In this document: piece after piece, positions 1 to 13,800 of the stretch
Layout of the letters: each line of letters starts with the position of its first letter
How positions within the stretch are numbered: position 1 is the first letter of the stretch
NCBI GenBank assembly: GCA_020152595.1
Contig: JAIGNY010002050.1
Span: 1,045,001-1,109,000, forward strand
Origin: Chiridota heheva
Lineage: Eukaryota > Echinodermata > Holothuroidea > Apodida > Chiridotidae
DNA length: 64,000 nucleotides
Direction: 5' to 3'
Translations under genes and position numbers: made by a program
Notes under the pieces: model-generated
The model's database searches: none
The model's input: only the letters and a program-made list of their open reading frames with translations
What the model was told of the DNA's origin: nothing

Positions 1-394
1 TTTCTCAAAGTCTTTATGTATTTTAAGAAAAGTTTATTTAATTTTGTTCACTATTTATATTATTTTTCTTCAAACTTCAAACTTTCTTCAGGGGGTATAT
101 TATAAATACCCTTCCTAGATTCAGTTTTACTACTTTCCTGACATATCCCATGGTATATAAGCCACAAAATCGCAGGACAAAATATAAAACAACTCCTAAA
201 GACTTTGAGAAATTTGAGGCTATGACATCACAACTAGTCTGATATCAGTCGTTTCTATACAAATGATACCAAACTTTAAACTTGAATATCTCCTGAACGG
301 AATCAGATTTTTAAATGCTTTCTTCACCATTTTGTTTTTCTTGAATTCCTCTTTCATATTAGATGGACTTGCTTGATCCGCAAACTAATCCTTT
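1..394 (-). repeat. Foldback repeat family, copy 1 (cut by window start)
   Basis: Matches the family seen whole at 41938-42522, ending with the same terminus ...AAACTAATCCTTTAA. Internal blocks GGTATATTATAAATACCC, TTGAGGCTATGACATCAC and CTCCTGAACGGAAT are shared with the other copies. Non-coding. Strand is relative to the terminal block. Confidence 0.7.
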
Positions 395-1783
395 AAGCAA
401 GTAGAAGGTATGTTTTGAAAATGTGAATATTGATAGATTAAAAGTTTCAGTAAAACTGATTGCAGTTCAAAATTAAAAATTGAGTTTTATTTATCATGCA
501 TAGATTAAGAAAGGAGAACTTGAAGCCTGAGGGGAATGATGACAGTTTTGATATCTCACCTGGGATATCATATCTCAATAGAGATATTTCAAACAATATC
601 TTGTTTGGCAGATATCCCGCACTGTCTGTCATTGCCTGTTTTGCTTTTCATCTAAAAGTAGGCCTATGACGTAGGTGCACAAGCTGTGCATATCACCATT
701 TTCAATGTGCTCCTGATGGATCGTTTCAAGCATATTTTGATGCTACACACAAAAATCAGTCAACCATGCATGTGAGGAAAATATTTTTGAATATATTCCC
801 AGCAAAAAAGAAAAATTTTCTGTACAGTATGAGAAAAAAAGAGAAAATTTGTAACTGCTCTGATAGTCATGGTATATTCACAAACAAACGTTCACTTGAC
901 TAATGACTAATTGAATAATGAATCTAGCAATCAATATAATTTTGTGTCATGTATTTTCAACCCAAATTTCTGATTTGTTTATGATAAACTGTACATTAAT
1001 GGATTGAACTCTTTTCAGTCATACAGAACACAACATTTTAAACATTTGTGTGCAGGAATAGATTTGAAAGAAATTTACCTTGCAATCTTGTACAGTTTCA
1101 AGAACACTTTTTAAAGAAAAATTTACAATTTTTTAGATTTTTTCTATGACACCTAAGTTGTTTCTCTTGATTTTGATTTCAAGTTTTATCTATATCTATA
1201 TGAATTTGGCTTAGATTTAGAGACAAAGGGAGGTACGTGGTGTTTCCAATACTTACTAGTTATTCTATTTTGTGTGGAAAAGGAATGGTCTTTGTCGCAC
1301 TCTTTGCTGTCTTCATGATTAAGGCAGTGTGGTTACACATTAGGGTTAATCATACCTGTATATAAGGAACAAGTACTAATTATAGAATCCTCTTTCGGAA
1401 TGTAGGAAAATTTACTTTGCAGTTTACAATTAATTACCAAACATTTGTGATGTGATTCTTGTAAAAATAAGTTACTTAATCAGGCATTTAGAAAGAATTT
1501 AGATACTTGGCCTACATCTGGTAGAACTGTTTTCATAATGATAAAAGCCTTTCTGGTGGATAGAATAAGGCACTTCTTTGAATAGCATCATCAAATCAGA
1601 TATGTTTTCTTCTCACTATTATATAATATGATTATAATTTGGCATCTATTTAAATTAACACTAGTAATTACTTGCTATTACTATTGATACATTGGTATTT
1701 TTCCTTGTTTGTGATTTCTTATAGATCTAAATCGCAAAGTTACAACATTTCAGTTCTGTGATAGTGTACAGAAGGGCAACACA
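395..1783. other. Upstream region of RB1CC1
   Basis: AT-rich, no coding similarity seen. The probable acceptor of the first coding exon lies at 1723-1724, so a non-coding 5' exon and the promoter lie further upstream, perhaps outside the window. Confidence 0.4.
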
Positions 1784-1851
1784 ATGCTGTATGTTTTCTT
1801 GGTGAACACAGGGACTATGCTAACCCTTGACATGGCCCTCACTATGGATAG
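1784..1851 (+). CDS. RB1CC1: RB1CC1 exon 1 (start codon, Ubl strand 1)
   Basis: ATG at 1784 begins MLYVFLVNTGTML, closely matching the family N-terminus (human MKLYVFLVNTGT). The exon probably begins at 1725 after the acceptor ...TTATAG, so 1725-1783 would be 5' UTR. That stretch has no in-frame stop, so the start rests on homology. The donor is G|GTATGT at 1852, leaving phase 2 (AG). Confidence 0.9.
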
Positions 1852-4800
1852 GTATGTTATTACCAGCCATCCTTAGATTATTGTTATTTTGTTCTTGTGT
1901 GAAGGAGGTAATGGTGTATCATCAATAGCTGTACTTTGATAATATAGATAGCTGTATCTGATAATAACACAATTCTGCTACCTTCTAGGCACATGACAAC
2001 TCTTTATATTTTTTATTTTCTAAACTAGAATATCAGCACTCTCTAGAGCGCATACCCCTGCCCATTGCAATTCCAACATGCCTAGAATAATTTTAGAGTT
2101 CATTTGATCCCCATACCCAATATAATCTACCTCAAAAATCCTAGGCCCACTAAGATTCATCCCCAAGTAGCTGTATCTGATAATAACATTTGCAATCAGG
2201 TTACAGATAATAGCATTTGCAATCTGGTTACAGCTACTGTACATATTTGTAATAAACATTTGCAATCTGAACACTTGAAGATTATCTTCTGACCAGATTC
2301 CTTTCAAGCCATAGCATTGTTTTCAGTTTTATTCAAGGGAAACATTGTTTGAGCTCTATTCAGGCAGGATTCACATTCCACTATTTTCCATTCATGGCAG
2401 AAACCAATTGTTTAATTTTCATTGATTCCAGAGAACACTTGATGTAAGTCTCTTTGAGTCCAGAAAATTCATTGTTTGGATCTTCATTTAGAGTGCAAAG
2501 TCATTGTTCAGCGCATTCCATTGGAAAGTTTTAGCTTAATCTTGACAACTTAGTTTTGACAGATCACATCCTAAAACATCCCCACCCCTCAATTTCTGCC
2601 CTTCCCTGTTACAATTAGTCTCAAATTTGAATCACTTCATAAAACAGTTCTTGAGATATCTTGATGATGTATACTAGCCAAAAATTATTTGTTTGGATTA
2701 TCCCATCTTGTTCTGAAAAAGTGAGTCAGTAAGGTAGGCAAAAAGCAACAAAAAATTTGCCCAAAGTCAAGCTATTCATACCTTTTGTACACGAAGGCAC
2801 TATCAATTCAGATAAAATAAAAATGAATGATTTGTGTAGGTAGCAATTTTGTTAGGTAGGTAGGGTCACTCCAAACAAACAATTTTTTAAGGATGGCCCC
2901 ACTCATAAACAATGCTTTTTAGAGGTACTCAACTAGCAGGAAAAATTTTCAGAAAAATTGCATTATTTTATAATTTTGATTGAAGAGAGTTCAGTTTTAC
3001 TATTTGATTTCATAATTTGTTTTTGCAACAGTGTTCACCAACTTCAGGTGGCAATAGAAGCATATCACAATCTTCCTAAGGAGAAACAGGTCTTGATGAT
3101 CAGTGGGGGTCAGAGTTTAGACCCTCAGATGAGAGTATGCAGCTACAGTGCAGGAACAGTAAGTACATCACATGTGCTTTGAGGATCTGTCTTTTATCTT
3201 AGCTTGTAGTGTTGTCTAGTTTATGTATTGCTGAATAGATGAGAGTGCAAGAGTCTCTGTATAAGAACACCCTGACTCAAAGGCTGTTCTTACTTCATTA
3301 CTCAATCTTAAATGGGATAACCTCACCTGCCACCTCCTCCTCCGGAAACTCTTTTCTCCCACCCTCTGCAGGAAAAGTGTTCTTTTCTTTTGGATACCCA
3401 GCCATGTTGGCATCCCTGGCAATGACAGGGCTGATACAGCCGCTAAGCTTGCCCTTAACCTCCTACCTTCCCCTTTTCCCAAAACCTTCTCTGACATCAA
3501 ACCGCTTATCGCTTCTCTTGTTCGTGACCGCTGGCAAACCTTATGGAACTTCCAAATTGATAACAAACTCCATGTTATCCAGCCCACAATCCCGATCAAA
3601 TCCACCATCAACAACCTTCTCGACGACAACGCTCATATTACCCGTCTTAGAATTGGTCACACCCACCTCACTCACTCCCACCTCCTTATTGGTTCCCCCC
3701 AACCCCTCTGTAACAATTGCCACTGCATCCTCACAATCCAACACGTTCTCCTTGCTTGCCCCTGTACAACCTTCCCAGAGCTTCTCGCCCCACAACTCAA
3801 TTGCTGAGTTCTTCCAAAAAAATCCTCCAGATAAAATAGTCTCCTTCCTTCAGCATGCATCCCTCTACAACCATATTTAATTCTCCTCTTCCACCCCCTC
3901 TCTACTTTGTTTTTAGTTTTACCCATGCACCTCCTCTCTCGATCACAGCTTTCTGGCTTTTGTTCTTGAATTTCTCTCATTCTTTCCCTGGTCTCTTTCC
4001 TTACTACCTCTAAAATGATCTGACCTCTCAGGCACAATTTGACCTTCGTTGTCGTGGTGCCGTTAAGACCTCATCAAACAAACAAACAAACCTATGTCTT
4101 ACAAATTAAACGCTCTAGTAGAAGCTCTGTTCTCTGTTCATTATCTACAATGCGGAAAGAATGTAGAGTTATCCTAAATAACTCAACATTGTCTGGAAAT
4201 TATTTGGTTTACAGGGAATTTTCACCCTGCAGTATGTAATTATATATTTTTTTCTGGGGGACTAGATTTAAAAAAAGGCATAACATGAGATGGTGAAGTC
4301 TATGGAATCTAAGTAAATACTGTTTGCTGAGCAGCTCCTTCATTCTTATATCACATGCACACACACACATACTTCATTCTTATGTCACACACACACATAC
4401 ATGTACAAGTCTGTACAAATCACATCATGCTGATCATGGCATATACTCTATGTATAACATTTCCCAATTGGGTGCAGAAAGAAATTACTGTATATTGCTT
4501 AGTTTATTGTATATTATAGTGTACATTCAAGATTCAACATTGAATTATGTTTGATAAAAATCAACCGACATGACCAGTGGAGTGGCTTGGACCTGCGTCT
4601 TCATGACTTTAAAGGATGTGACCGTTTACCGATTATCATGTACAGATCGAAAACATTGTTTACCATTTACAAAATCAATGCATCGTTTACAAAGAAATTT
4701 ATGCAAAAAGTTTCCTTATCAGTTCCTAACAATGCTTTGCATTTAAAATCAATAACATTCACCTTCACACACACACACAACTTTTAATCAATGATCTTAC

Positions 4801-7800
4801 AATTCATACTTAATGAACAATCAACAAAGGATTAAATCCTTTTTAATGCAAGAGTTAAATTTGCACTAATCTTTCACTTTGATTCACGAAATGTAGAGCT
4901 ACTTGATGTAGAGGCTTAGACATGATTAACAATACTATTGTCAGGCATAAATTGAATTAGGTTAATTTCCTGTTTTACAAGCTGTAAAATGGACCCAGAA
5001 ATACACGGACAAAAAAAGCATTGATTGTTATTTTCACCACCAATAAATGCAAAGATTACCTGATGAGTCAAATAAATTGTGCAAAAAGAAAAAAAGATTG
5101 TGAAATTAACGAACAAATATATTTCAAAGTTGCTGGGATTTTAGTGTAGTTCACAAACATCAGGGCCATTTTCCCAAGGGTTGGAATATATTTTCTACAG
5201 TACATTGTGTATCTGATAGCGCACTTTTGAAACTTGTATGGCATAGTCATAAGTGTTGAAAACCTATCAAAATGCTTGCAAGACAGCAATTTACCTGCTG
5301 ATATTTTATTTCTGCATTTATTTTGCATTCAAACCATGGATCATTATTTTTGACAACTCTTTTCAGCCTTACAGGTAATTTGAAGGCTTATATTATAGGC
5401 CCCCCCCCCTCCCCCCCCCCCACTAAAGTTTTGTGACATTCCTTACTTATTTTTAAGCTGGCGATCACAGTGATTACGTTGTGGTTATCATCGGGATAGA
5501 ACCAATTCCTCGAAAATTGATGGAATTTTTTGTGTGATCATATTTTCAGCATGTGATCATTTACATGATAAACGATCTGAAAAAATGGATCGTTTTATTG
5601 TTTACTGAATTAAACGAAAATGCACATCCTAATGACTTTTGGCAGTTTACAACAGTAACACAAATTTAGCCCTGTTTTTTATTGGGATAACAATAAATTG
5701 TTTGGTCTTTGTAGATAATTCTACCAAAGAGTTCACATAACTACGTATGGGAAAGACATGTAATGTTTTGGGGATGTGCATATTAATTAGATAATTTGCA
5801 TGATAAAGAAAAAATAGTTTGTCCTAAAATGATGGATATATGAAAGGAACTCAATGCCTCATAAAATACATTCTTACTGCTTATATCCTCTGTGCTACCA
5901 CACCTCTTTATGTTTAATGTGTAGCGCACATATCAAGGTTGTGATATGTGGATAATTGAGATATTTGACACTTGTGCAATGACTTTCAATATTGGTCATG
6001 TTATCTTTAATATTTCGCAATCATCATATATTTTGGTAATCAAGATGATTTATTTTCAAAATTTCTGACTTAACTCAAATGGAAAGCCCAAAAGTATATG
6101 GAAATTGAAACTTGCTAAATATATAACATTATTTTGTTACTTCCTGTGTCAAAGTTGATCTTAAGCTTATTGTACTTGCTTGAACCCATTAATATCTATA
6201 AATAAAGTGAACAACCAAAATGTTTTTGCCAGAATGAATATAGAGTTTGCATGTGGTACCACAGCCTTAACAAAATTGTTTTTCATATTCATATTGCTCT
6301 GTAATTCTATATTACTCTGTAATTCTATATTACTCTGTAATCACTGTGATTCTTAACACATTCTTATTCTTAAGTTACAATCTACAAAGTTTGAATTGGC
6401 GCTTCAAGATTCTTTACACTTATGTGAATAATTTCAAGGCCCTTAGAGTGCTTGTTTTTCAGGTATTATACATATGTATGGAAAAGTGATTCAAAATCAC
6501 TCTGTGGTTATTGTATTTCATTCTGCTGTATGAATTGCTGCATGTAAGATTTAGGAGTTGTTTGCTGCTGCCTATGATTGTAGTTATAGTCTTATTTTCA
6601 TTTCTTGGGGTGTTTATTTCTCTTTAGAAAAGTCTGCAAGAATGTCACTATTTGCAATTCTTGTCCTTTGATTATATCATATAGCGAATGAGTAAATCGT
6701 TGAAACATTAATACTTGGTGGTCAGTGTTAATTTTAAAATTGATGTTTAAACTTGGAAAACACATTTAAGATATTGGGAAATCAACTGGTGCACACAAGG
6801 CATCAACAATCAACATACACATACTGTATGGTTGTGTGGAATTAAATGTTATTGACTTTTGAAGTTTTTGTGTATTGTTGTGATACAGATTCTACGAGAA
6901 ATCTGGTTACCTGGGCAACCTCTGCCAAAAGTCTTACATAGCGGGTAGTTCTGCTAGCAGCGGGACAAGTAATTGGTCCATCCTGGAATTATATCCCTGA
7001 ATCCCATGTAGAAGTGAGAAGAAAGGTTGTATAATGTAACATTTATATCCCTGAATTTCATGTAGAAGTGAGAAGAAAGGTTGTATAATGTAACATTATA
7101 TCCCTGAATTTCATGTAGAAGTGAGAAGAAAGGTTGTATAATGTAACATTTATATTCCTGAATCCCATGTTGAAGTGAGAAGAAAGGTTGTATAATGTAA
7201 CATTTATATCCCTGAATTTCATGTAGAAGTGAGAAGAAAGGTTGTATAATGTAACATTTATATCCCTGAATCCCATGTAGAAGTGAGAAGAAAGGTTGTA
7301 TAATGTAACATTTATATCCCTGAATTTCATGTAGAAGTGAGAAGAAAGGTTGTATAATGTAACATTTATATTCCTGAATCCCATGTTGAAGTGAGAAGAA
7401 AGGTCGATAATGTAACATTTATATCCCTGAATTTCATGTAGAAGTGAGAAGAAAGGTTGTATAATGTAACATTTATATCCCTGAATCCCATGTAGAAGTG
7501 AGAAGAAAGGTTGTATAATGTAACATTTATATCCCTGAATCCCATGTAAAAGTGAGAAGAAAGGTTGTATAATGTAACATTTATATCCCTGAATCCCATG
7601 TAAAAGTGAGAAGAAAGGTTGTATAATGTAACATTTATATTCCTGAATCCCATGTTGAAGTGAGAAGAAAGGTTGTATAATGTAACATTTATATCCCTGA
7701 ATCCCATGTGGAAGTGAGAAGAAAGGTTGTATAATGTAACATTTATATCCCTGAATCCCATGTAGAAGTGAGAAGAAAGGTTGTATAATGTAACATTTAT

Positions 7801-10800
7801 ATCTGAATCCCATGTAGAAAAGAGAAGAAAGGTTGTATAATGTAACATGTTTCATAATTTTGAACCCTTTCAAAGATTCTAAACATGACATTGTGAATGT
7901 TGTTTGCTCACAGTTTACACAGAGCTTAAATTTTTCATCTGAAAATAATTTCATTGTATAATTCCTCCTTTCTAAGTAATCAAAATGTTTGTTATATAAT
8001 GTGAAGGACATGAATTTTATCGTTTATATTTTATTTTCCTAGGAGACATATCCTCAGTATTCCATATTTTGTAGGCTGTTGCACACAAATTTGATCTTGT
8101 ATTTTTAGAACAGAATTCTGATCTTTATATGTCTAGTTTGTCATTACTCATTATGTATCATAGTTGCATTTATCAGGATACAAATCCTGTTTCCATGATG
8201 TATAATGTCCACTTATCCCATATTTTTGCATATATTACATTTTTTATGACACATGTGTGAAAGAATTGGATGGCATGTGGGACAGAGGGTGGGATGGCAT
8301 GTGGGATAGAGTGTTGAAGGTGCAAGTTAAGTAATATTTAGAAGCTGCAATTCTAGTACCTATCGTAGCTTCTTGGTAATAATTTGGGACAAGCAGTGAT
8401 TTCCCCAAATCATATGGTATCACCTCTTTACATGCTAAATAGAATTGAAAAAAAAAATTGCTGTTAAGCGTACATATTTTTTTTTACTGTCGCTGGGTGT
8501 CTTTGATTTTGTTTAGTTTTTCTGTATTTTTTGTTTGTAGTGGACTTTTAGTTTGGGCTTTTTATTGGGTGACAAGCTCGTCATCGTATTATGTTATATT
8601 ATGTCATGAAAGATGAATAATAGGTGACATTCTTAATTCTTTTCTTCTTATTTTTCAGGACACAAATCCCATCTTCTTGTTTAGCAAGGAGACCATTGAA
8701 GCAGCAGGTCCTCTAACGTTCCATAATATATCCGACGCACCTGAAGATAAGTTACAGGTAGAGGGACTCAAGGACATGCCACCCAGTTACAGTGCTGTTG
8801 TAGCCAGGACTCAGTTAGCATTGGTGAGTTTTTTTATAAGGTGAAAAGTACATGATAACTTGTGGGTGCAATTATAAAAAATATTTATTGAAATCTTATG
8901 AACATGGGACGAAGTTCAATTTTTTTTCACTATTCCAACAGAATAGTAGCATTTTAAATCTACTATTCTGTCTCGTATTTCACTATTGCTTTTTTTTCTT
9001 CTCAGAAATACAACAATAACACAGATATTGAGTTTCATTTTTTGGTTGAACAATTTGGCCGTTAACCGTCTTAAAGATCTGGCAGCTGCGATGTTTACGG
9101 CTATTACTTCATTTGCAGCATATTTTTTTAGAGCTGTGAATGTTTACTGATTTTACTAAACGTGTGCGCGCAAATAAATGCGAGCGTTTAGCGTTTACAC
9201 ACGTTTTAAGTACTGTAATTATCAGAAACACACCAAAATTGCTCAAATTTACAATGCTAATTCAAAAAATCTCGCAACCAGTATGGCAAAAGTACTGACT
9301 CCATTGCCTAAATAGATGCTGGAATTTGCTAACAAAACCATGAAAAGTTTATTTCAACAATTTAGATCATCATTTTGATGGAAAATGCGCATGGAAATTC
9401 GGTTTAGAAAGAGCAGAAAAGTTCTCTTCAGCATCATTTAATCTTAACATCATGTATCTTTTTTGCCGTACTCTCTAAAGGCTTTTAGTGAAAATATATG
9501 CATACTGTGATACTTTGCCGTTAAAAATTTCAAAACTATGCCACGGAAATACTGTTCATATCATTCCTCTGGAAAAAATGGCTGCGATGTTTGCGCAGCA
9601 CACAGAATTTCAGCTCTGTTGAAAACTTTGTTTGTTTATTTTGCAATATTTTTTTCTTTCTTGCAAAATTTATTTGACTCATCAGGTAATATTTACATGT
9701 GAAAGTACTGATTGCCATGATTTAAGTATTTTGACCGTGTATTTTTTGGTCAATTTTCTTGTTTGTAAAACGGGTCTTGGATCAAAGCCTAACGCTATGT
9801 TATTCTTATAGTTTTACTGTCAGACTGTTTAATGCCACCAACAAGCAGGAAAGCTTTAAAAAAGTTTCTCCTTTCCTCATCCATAAAGCCCTCTTTGGCC
9901 TTGTCGGTACCCTCCCCAAAGTCTCTACCCTTAGATCCGGTGATCTCCTGGTGCACTGCACCAGGGACACACAAGCCACCACCCTCCTTTCCACCAAAAC
10001 CCTATCCAACTCTGGTATCGACATCACAGTCACCCCCCACCGTTCCCTAAACTCCAGCAAAGGCGTCATACGCACCCGCGATCTTGCGTACATGACCGAT
10101 GACGACCTCCAAGAAGAATTAGCTAACCAACATGTAACTGAAGCCCGTCGTCTCGTTCTAAAGAGAGACGGAGCCGAAACTCCCACCAACACCATATTTC
10201 TTACCTCGCAACACCAACTCTCCTCCCACATCATTGCCGGCTACCTGAGAATCCAGGTCGCCCCTTACATTCCTAACCCTTTACGTTGCTATAATTGTCA
10301 GAGGTATGGCCACGGGAAAAACTCCTGCCACAGCCAAGCACGCTGTGGTAACTGCGGAGCCCCGGACCATGACAACACCTCCTGCACCAACCCCCCACTC
10401 TGCACAAATTGTGACGGTAAACACCCAGCAAACCATCCCTCCTTCTCGAAAGACTGTCCCACCTGGCTTCAGGAAAAACAAATAACAAAACTTAAAACCC
10501 TTAACCCCAACATAACCTACCCTGAGGCCAGGAAACAATTCCTCGCTTCTCTTATCTCCAAGCCTTCCTACTCAAACGTAGTCTCCTCTAACTCTAATTC
10601 CGCCCCCCCCAAACACAACTAACACAACAAAAACTAACACCCATGCCCAAACCGACCTCACCTGGCTCTTCTTACCTAGTCTTAAGCCCATCATCATTTC
10701 CAACAACCCAATCACACCCAATACCCACACCACCTCCACCACCACTTCTCTCCTCAACCTCCCTTCCTACTCTAAAGCCCCTACCGCCCCCTACACCAAC

Positions 10801-13800
10801 ACCACTAATACCTTCATACATCAAGCTAAAACCAGCCAAGCAAACAATCAACAAACCAACAAATCAACCAACAAACAACCAACCAAAAAACAACCAATCA
10901 ACAAACAACCAATCAACAAACAACCAATCAACAAACAACCCACCTCCCAAACCCACACTGAAGAGAGTATGGATTGTTCGACACGAACACACCGATCATA
11001 CTTCTCGTCAATTTTCAAAAACAATCGCTCCCAAAGAAATAGTTCCAAAGAAAAAACAAGCCAACTCAGACCCAGCAGATCTTCCTCCAGATAACCCCCC
11101 GCCTCCTTTATGGCATACACCACAAACAATTACAATAACACCCACAACATCATACAATGGAACATTAGGAGCCTAAAGGCCAATTCTGAAGAAATCGACC
11201 TTCTGGCCTCCACCTTCAACCCGGTCGTCTTCTGTCTACAAGAAACTTTCTTGAAAACCACCGACCATTACTCCCTTAACAACTTTGCTTGCTATCACAA
11301 ACATCAAGTCGATGCTGACAGGGCCTGTGGTGGCGTCTCCATTCTCGTTAGACACGATATCCCACACAGCCCTGTTCGTGTGCACACCGACCTTCAGGCC
11401 ATCTGTATTTCTATCTCCCTCCACAAAACTTTCACTCTCTGCAATATCTATCTCCTCCCAACACCAACATTCAACCAACCAGCCTTAACAACCTCATCTC
11501 TCAGCTTCCCACCCCCTTCATCCTTCTTGGTGACTTCAACGCTCACAACCCTCTGTGGGGCTCTAATACCACCACCCCTAGAGGCAAGTTCATCGAAAAC
11601 GCTCTCCGTCAGCACAGCCTGTCCTTACTGAACACTAACTCCCCGACCTACCTTCATCCTGCCACAGGCTCTCTCACCTGTATTGACCTGTCTATCTGTT
11701 CCCCTAACCTCCTCCCTGATTTTAGTTGGAGAGTCACTGCTGACCTCTGTGGTAGTGATCATTACCCTCTTCTTATACACTCCAATCTTCAAATCCCCAC
11801 TGAGCACACCCCTAATTGGAACCTCGACAAGGCTGACTGGTCCCTTTTTGAAACCCTCTGTGACTCACACCTCTCCCCCCATCTTCTCGAGGATGAGGAT
11901 CCCATGTCTAACTTCAGTAATATCCTTATCAACATCACCACCTGCTCAATTCCCAAAACCTCCAAACCCCCAAATCATCCCCCCAACCCCTGGTTCTCGG
12001 ATGACTGCAAAACTGCCATCAAGAACAGAAAAAGAGCCCTCAGGAACTTTAAAATTAACCCCACCACCCATAACCTTAACCTCTTTCATCAGCCGTGCAA
12101 GGCCAGACGCACTATCAAGGACAGTAAAACCAACACTTGGAACAACTTTATCTCTTCTCTCACCACCAACACCCCACTAAGAAGATTTGGAGAATGGTTA
12201 ACAGCTTCCACGGCAGAGTAGGCAAATCTTCCATCTCCCATCTCTCTTGGAATGGAGACCTTCTCACCGCATAAAAAGGACATCGTTGACCACCTCGCCG
12301 CCTCTTTCAGCAACATCTCGCCCTCGACCAACTACTCCAATGCTTTCAAAATCAAAAAGCTTGCGATGAAGCCCGGAGAATCACTTTTCCTCTGACAACT
12401 CCAAAGCTACAACACCCCTCTCACCCTTTCTGAATTAAACCAAGCCATCAACGACGCTGGCTGCACCTCCAAGGGCCCAGATAACATCCCCTATCAGTTT
12501 CTGAAACACCTCCCCATCAAGGCCACCACTACCCTACTCACCATCTTCAACCACATTTGGTCCTCACACTCCTTTCCCCTATCTGGAGGACAGCTATTGT
12601 CATCCCCGTCCTTAAACCGGGAAGGATAGCACCGACCCCACCAGCTACCGACCCATCGCCCTTACTTGCTGTCTCTGTAAAATTATGGAAAAGATCATTA
12701 ATCAGAGACTAAACTGGTTCCTCGAGACCAACAGAATCCTCTCTCCTCACCAAAGCGGCTTCCAAAAACGCGTCGCAATACCCTAGACCAGTTAATTACG
12801 CCGACACCGCTATCCGGGAATCCTCTGCAAAAAGGAACACCTCATTGCCATATTTTTTGACCTCGAGAAAGCTTTCGACACTACTTGGAAATACGGCATT
12901 ACCGGAAACTTCACACCATTGGCCTCAGAGGCCACCTCCCCATCTTTATTCAAAACTTCCTCTCACCCAGGCAGTTCCAAGTTCGTATTGGCCACACCCT
13001 CTCCAAGCCGTACCCCCAAGAAGAGAGGCGTCCCCCAAGGCAGCATCCTCTCCCCACTCTCTTCAACCTGAGCATTAATGACATCGGGAATGACCTTGGC
13101 CCCAGCATCAAACGTACCCTCTCACGTGGATGACTTCACCATCTTCTACTCCTCCCCTAGCTTTCCTATTGTTGAAAATAGGCTCCAAACCAGCCTCAAT
13201 CAGCTGCAAGTCTGGAGCAACAATAACGGTTTTAAATTCTCCAAAGACAAGACAGTCTGCATGCACTTTTGTCATTTCAACAACCTCCACCCCAACCCGA
13301 ACTTTGTGCTCAATGGGAATCGCATCCCTAAAGTTGAAAACACAAAGTTCCTTGGTCTAACTCTAGACCCCAAGCTCACCTACAAGCCACACATCACCAA
13401 CCTGAAACTAAAATGCAATAGCTCCCTCAACCTCCTCCGACTGCTCTCCAACACTACTTGGGGAGCAAACCGCTATGCTCTCCTCAAAATTTTCAGGCTC
13501 ACCATTCGTGCCAAGCTTGACTATGGCAATATTGTTTACTGTGTCGCTCACAACTCATACCTTAACCACATTAACACCATCCAAAATGAAGCCCTCAGGC
13601 TTTGTCTAGGAGCCTACAGGACCTCCCCAATCACTAGCCTTCATGTTGAAGCCAACGAACCCCCCTTTCTACTTAGATGTAAAAAGCTTTTAGAGTCCTC
13701 ACCAACACCCAGAACCCTGTTTACAACCTCATTAGGTACCCCAATTTCTCCTCCCTCTTTGATAGGACTAAAACCCTATCGCCTCCCTTCAGCTTACGCA

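Noticed and set aside
6988-7848. CRISPR-like array
   Set aside because: Units are contiguous with no unique spacers, and the genome is clearly eukaryotic.
6954-8011. Long minus-strand open frames of 137-317 residues
   Set aside because: They are the 54-bp minisatellite read through; the 54-bp unit is a multiple of three.
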